Shown in pieces: positions 63,403 through 64,000 of a stretch of 64,000 nucleotides of DNA. Within the stretch, counting starts at the first letter, position 1. Every line of letters starts with the position of its first letter. The DNA comes from Pseudomonas capeferrum. GTDB lineage: Bacteria; Pseudomonadota; Gammaproteobacteria; Pseudomonadales; Pseudomonadaceae. The notes below the pieces were generated by a model. That model made no database searches and was not told where the DNA came from. It worked only from the letters and a program-made list of their open reading frames with translations. The DNA lies in NCBI RefSeq assembly GCF_000731675.1, contig NZ_JMIT01000001.1, forward strand, positions 681,526-745,525, given 5' to 3'. The position numbers and the translations under genes are program-made.

Positions 63403-64000
63403 ATGCAGGTGGTGGATTTCAATTCGGACATGGGAGAGGGATTCGGCCCGTGGACCATTGGTGACGGCGTCGACGAGGCGTTGATGGCTTTCATCAGCTC
63501 GGCCAACATTGCGACTGGCTTCCATGCCGGCGACCCGGGCACCATGCGCCGTACTGTCGAGCGGGCCAAGGCGCTAGGGGTGGCGGTCGGGGCACACCCG
63601 GGCTTTCGTGACCTGGTCGGTTTCGGCCGGCGACACATCAATGCCCCGGCCCAGGAGCTGGTCGACGACATGCTTTACCAACTGGGCGCGCTGCGTGAAA
63701 TCGCCCGTGCCCAGGGGGTGACGCTGCAACACATCAAGCCCCACGGCGCGTTGTACATGCACTTGGCGCGCGATGAAGAGGCTGCACGGCTGCTGGTGCA
63801 GAACCTGCGTGTGATCGAACCGCAGTTGCTGCTGTACTGCATGCCGGGCTCGGTGATCTGCCGTGTCGCCCAGGCACTCGGGCAGCCGGTGATCCGCGAG
63901 TTCTATGCCGACCGCGAGTACGACATGAGCGGCTCTATCGTGTTCACCCGCAACGTGCGCAGCCATGACCCCAAGGCCGTCGCTGAGCGCGTGCTGCGGG
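63403..64000 (+). CDS. pxpA: 5-oxoprolinase subunit A, LamB/YcsF family (runs off the window)
   Basis: The first 199 residues: [17 protein letters not shown] is the family's start, followed by [37 protein letters not shown] and [13 protein letters not shown]. With PxpB and PxpC it hydrolyses 5-oxoproline to glutamate using ATP; the partners should lie past 64000. AGGAGATA precedes the ATG. Truncated by the window end, about 50 residues short of the family length. Confidence 0.9.
   Translation, partial: MQVVDFNSDMGEGFGPWTIGDGVDEALMAFISSANIATGFHAGDPGTMRRTVERAKALGVAVGAHPGFRDLVGFGRRHINAPAQELVDDMLYQLGALREIARAQGVTLQHIKPHGALYMHLARDEEAARLLVQNLRVIEPQLLLYCMPGSVICRVAQALGQPVIREFYADREYDMSGSIVFTRNVRSHDPKAVAERVLR

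Noticed and set aside
1..64000. tRNA or rRNA genes
   Set aside because: No cloverleaf with a GGTTCGAATCC-like T-loop or rRNA core sequence was noticed in the intergenic regions; a dedicated scan was not possible.

Overview
The window reads as chromosomal DNA of a Pseudomonas of the P. putida group. Coding is dense and GC-rich, the gaps carry Pseudomonas-type REP palindromes, and the gene families are typical (CsiD/LhgO/GabP block, RIO-type kinase, ProP, GH13 enzyme, DUF3300/DUF2950 pair, TorF porin). From memory, the order csiR-glaH-lhgO-gabP-RIO kinase ... hemB-proP ... ribE-GH13 follows the P. putida KT2440 order around PP_2908-PP_2918; this was not checked against a database. No rRNA, tRNA or CRISPR array was seen.

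Layout. 0-5 kb: citrulline/ornithine catabolism (ctlX, ocd) with a divergent Lrp/AsnC regulator, then a CycA-type amino-acid permease and a secreted START-domain protein. 5-13 kb: an isolated ureidoglycine aminohydrolase, an organosulfur-type pair (SsuA-like binding protein plus LLM flavin monooxygenase), a beta-propeller protein, an EamA exporter, TetR and GlxA-type regulators, and a large inverted pair of REP elements. 13-24 kb: small membrane and secreted proteins, TorF porin, DUF3300-DUF2950, an AraC regulator, a hydantoinase/oxoprolinase B-A operon, and a LysR gene divergent from a PACE efflux gene.

24.5-41.9 kb is the most unusual part. Nine genes lie on the minus strand: ProVWX betaine-type ABC importer, a DddP-type M24 protein, a GlxA-family regulator, a PuuB-like FAD oxidoreductase, an MFS transporter, a DapA-family enzyme and an aldehyde dehydrogenase. 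Divergent from them are a LysR regulator, a GbcA-like Rieske oxygenase and a second DapA-family enzyme. A dyad of the form ATGGATAAC-N5-GTTATCCAT recurs at three promoters in this block and probably marks one LysR regulon. The block looks like a catabolic island for an onium or betaine-like compound. It ends in a wrecked DMT-transporter gene that holds eight exact-length 157-bp tandem units (gene fragment plus REP) and an IS630 transposase fragment.

42-64 kb: the glutarate route (csiR, glaH, lhgO, gabP), a RIO-like kinase, then a second betaine/N-methyl-type module (TetR, DgcA/StcD-like flavoprotein demethylase, a second DddP-type M24 protein, polar amino-acid ABC importer) inserted before a cysteine-type HemB paralog and the osmosensing transporter ProP. 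The window closes with a GcvA-like LysR, DUF1275 protein, riboflavin-synthase-like protein, GH13 enzyme, and a LysR regulator divergent from a truncated pxpA gene.

Start sites were chosen from ribosome-binding sites and family N-termini. Functional names rest on motif and family recognition by eye; no similarity search was run.
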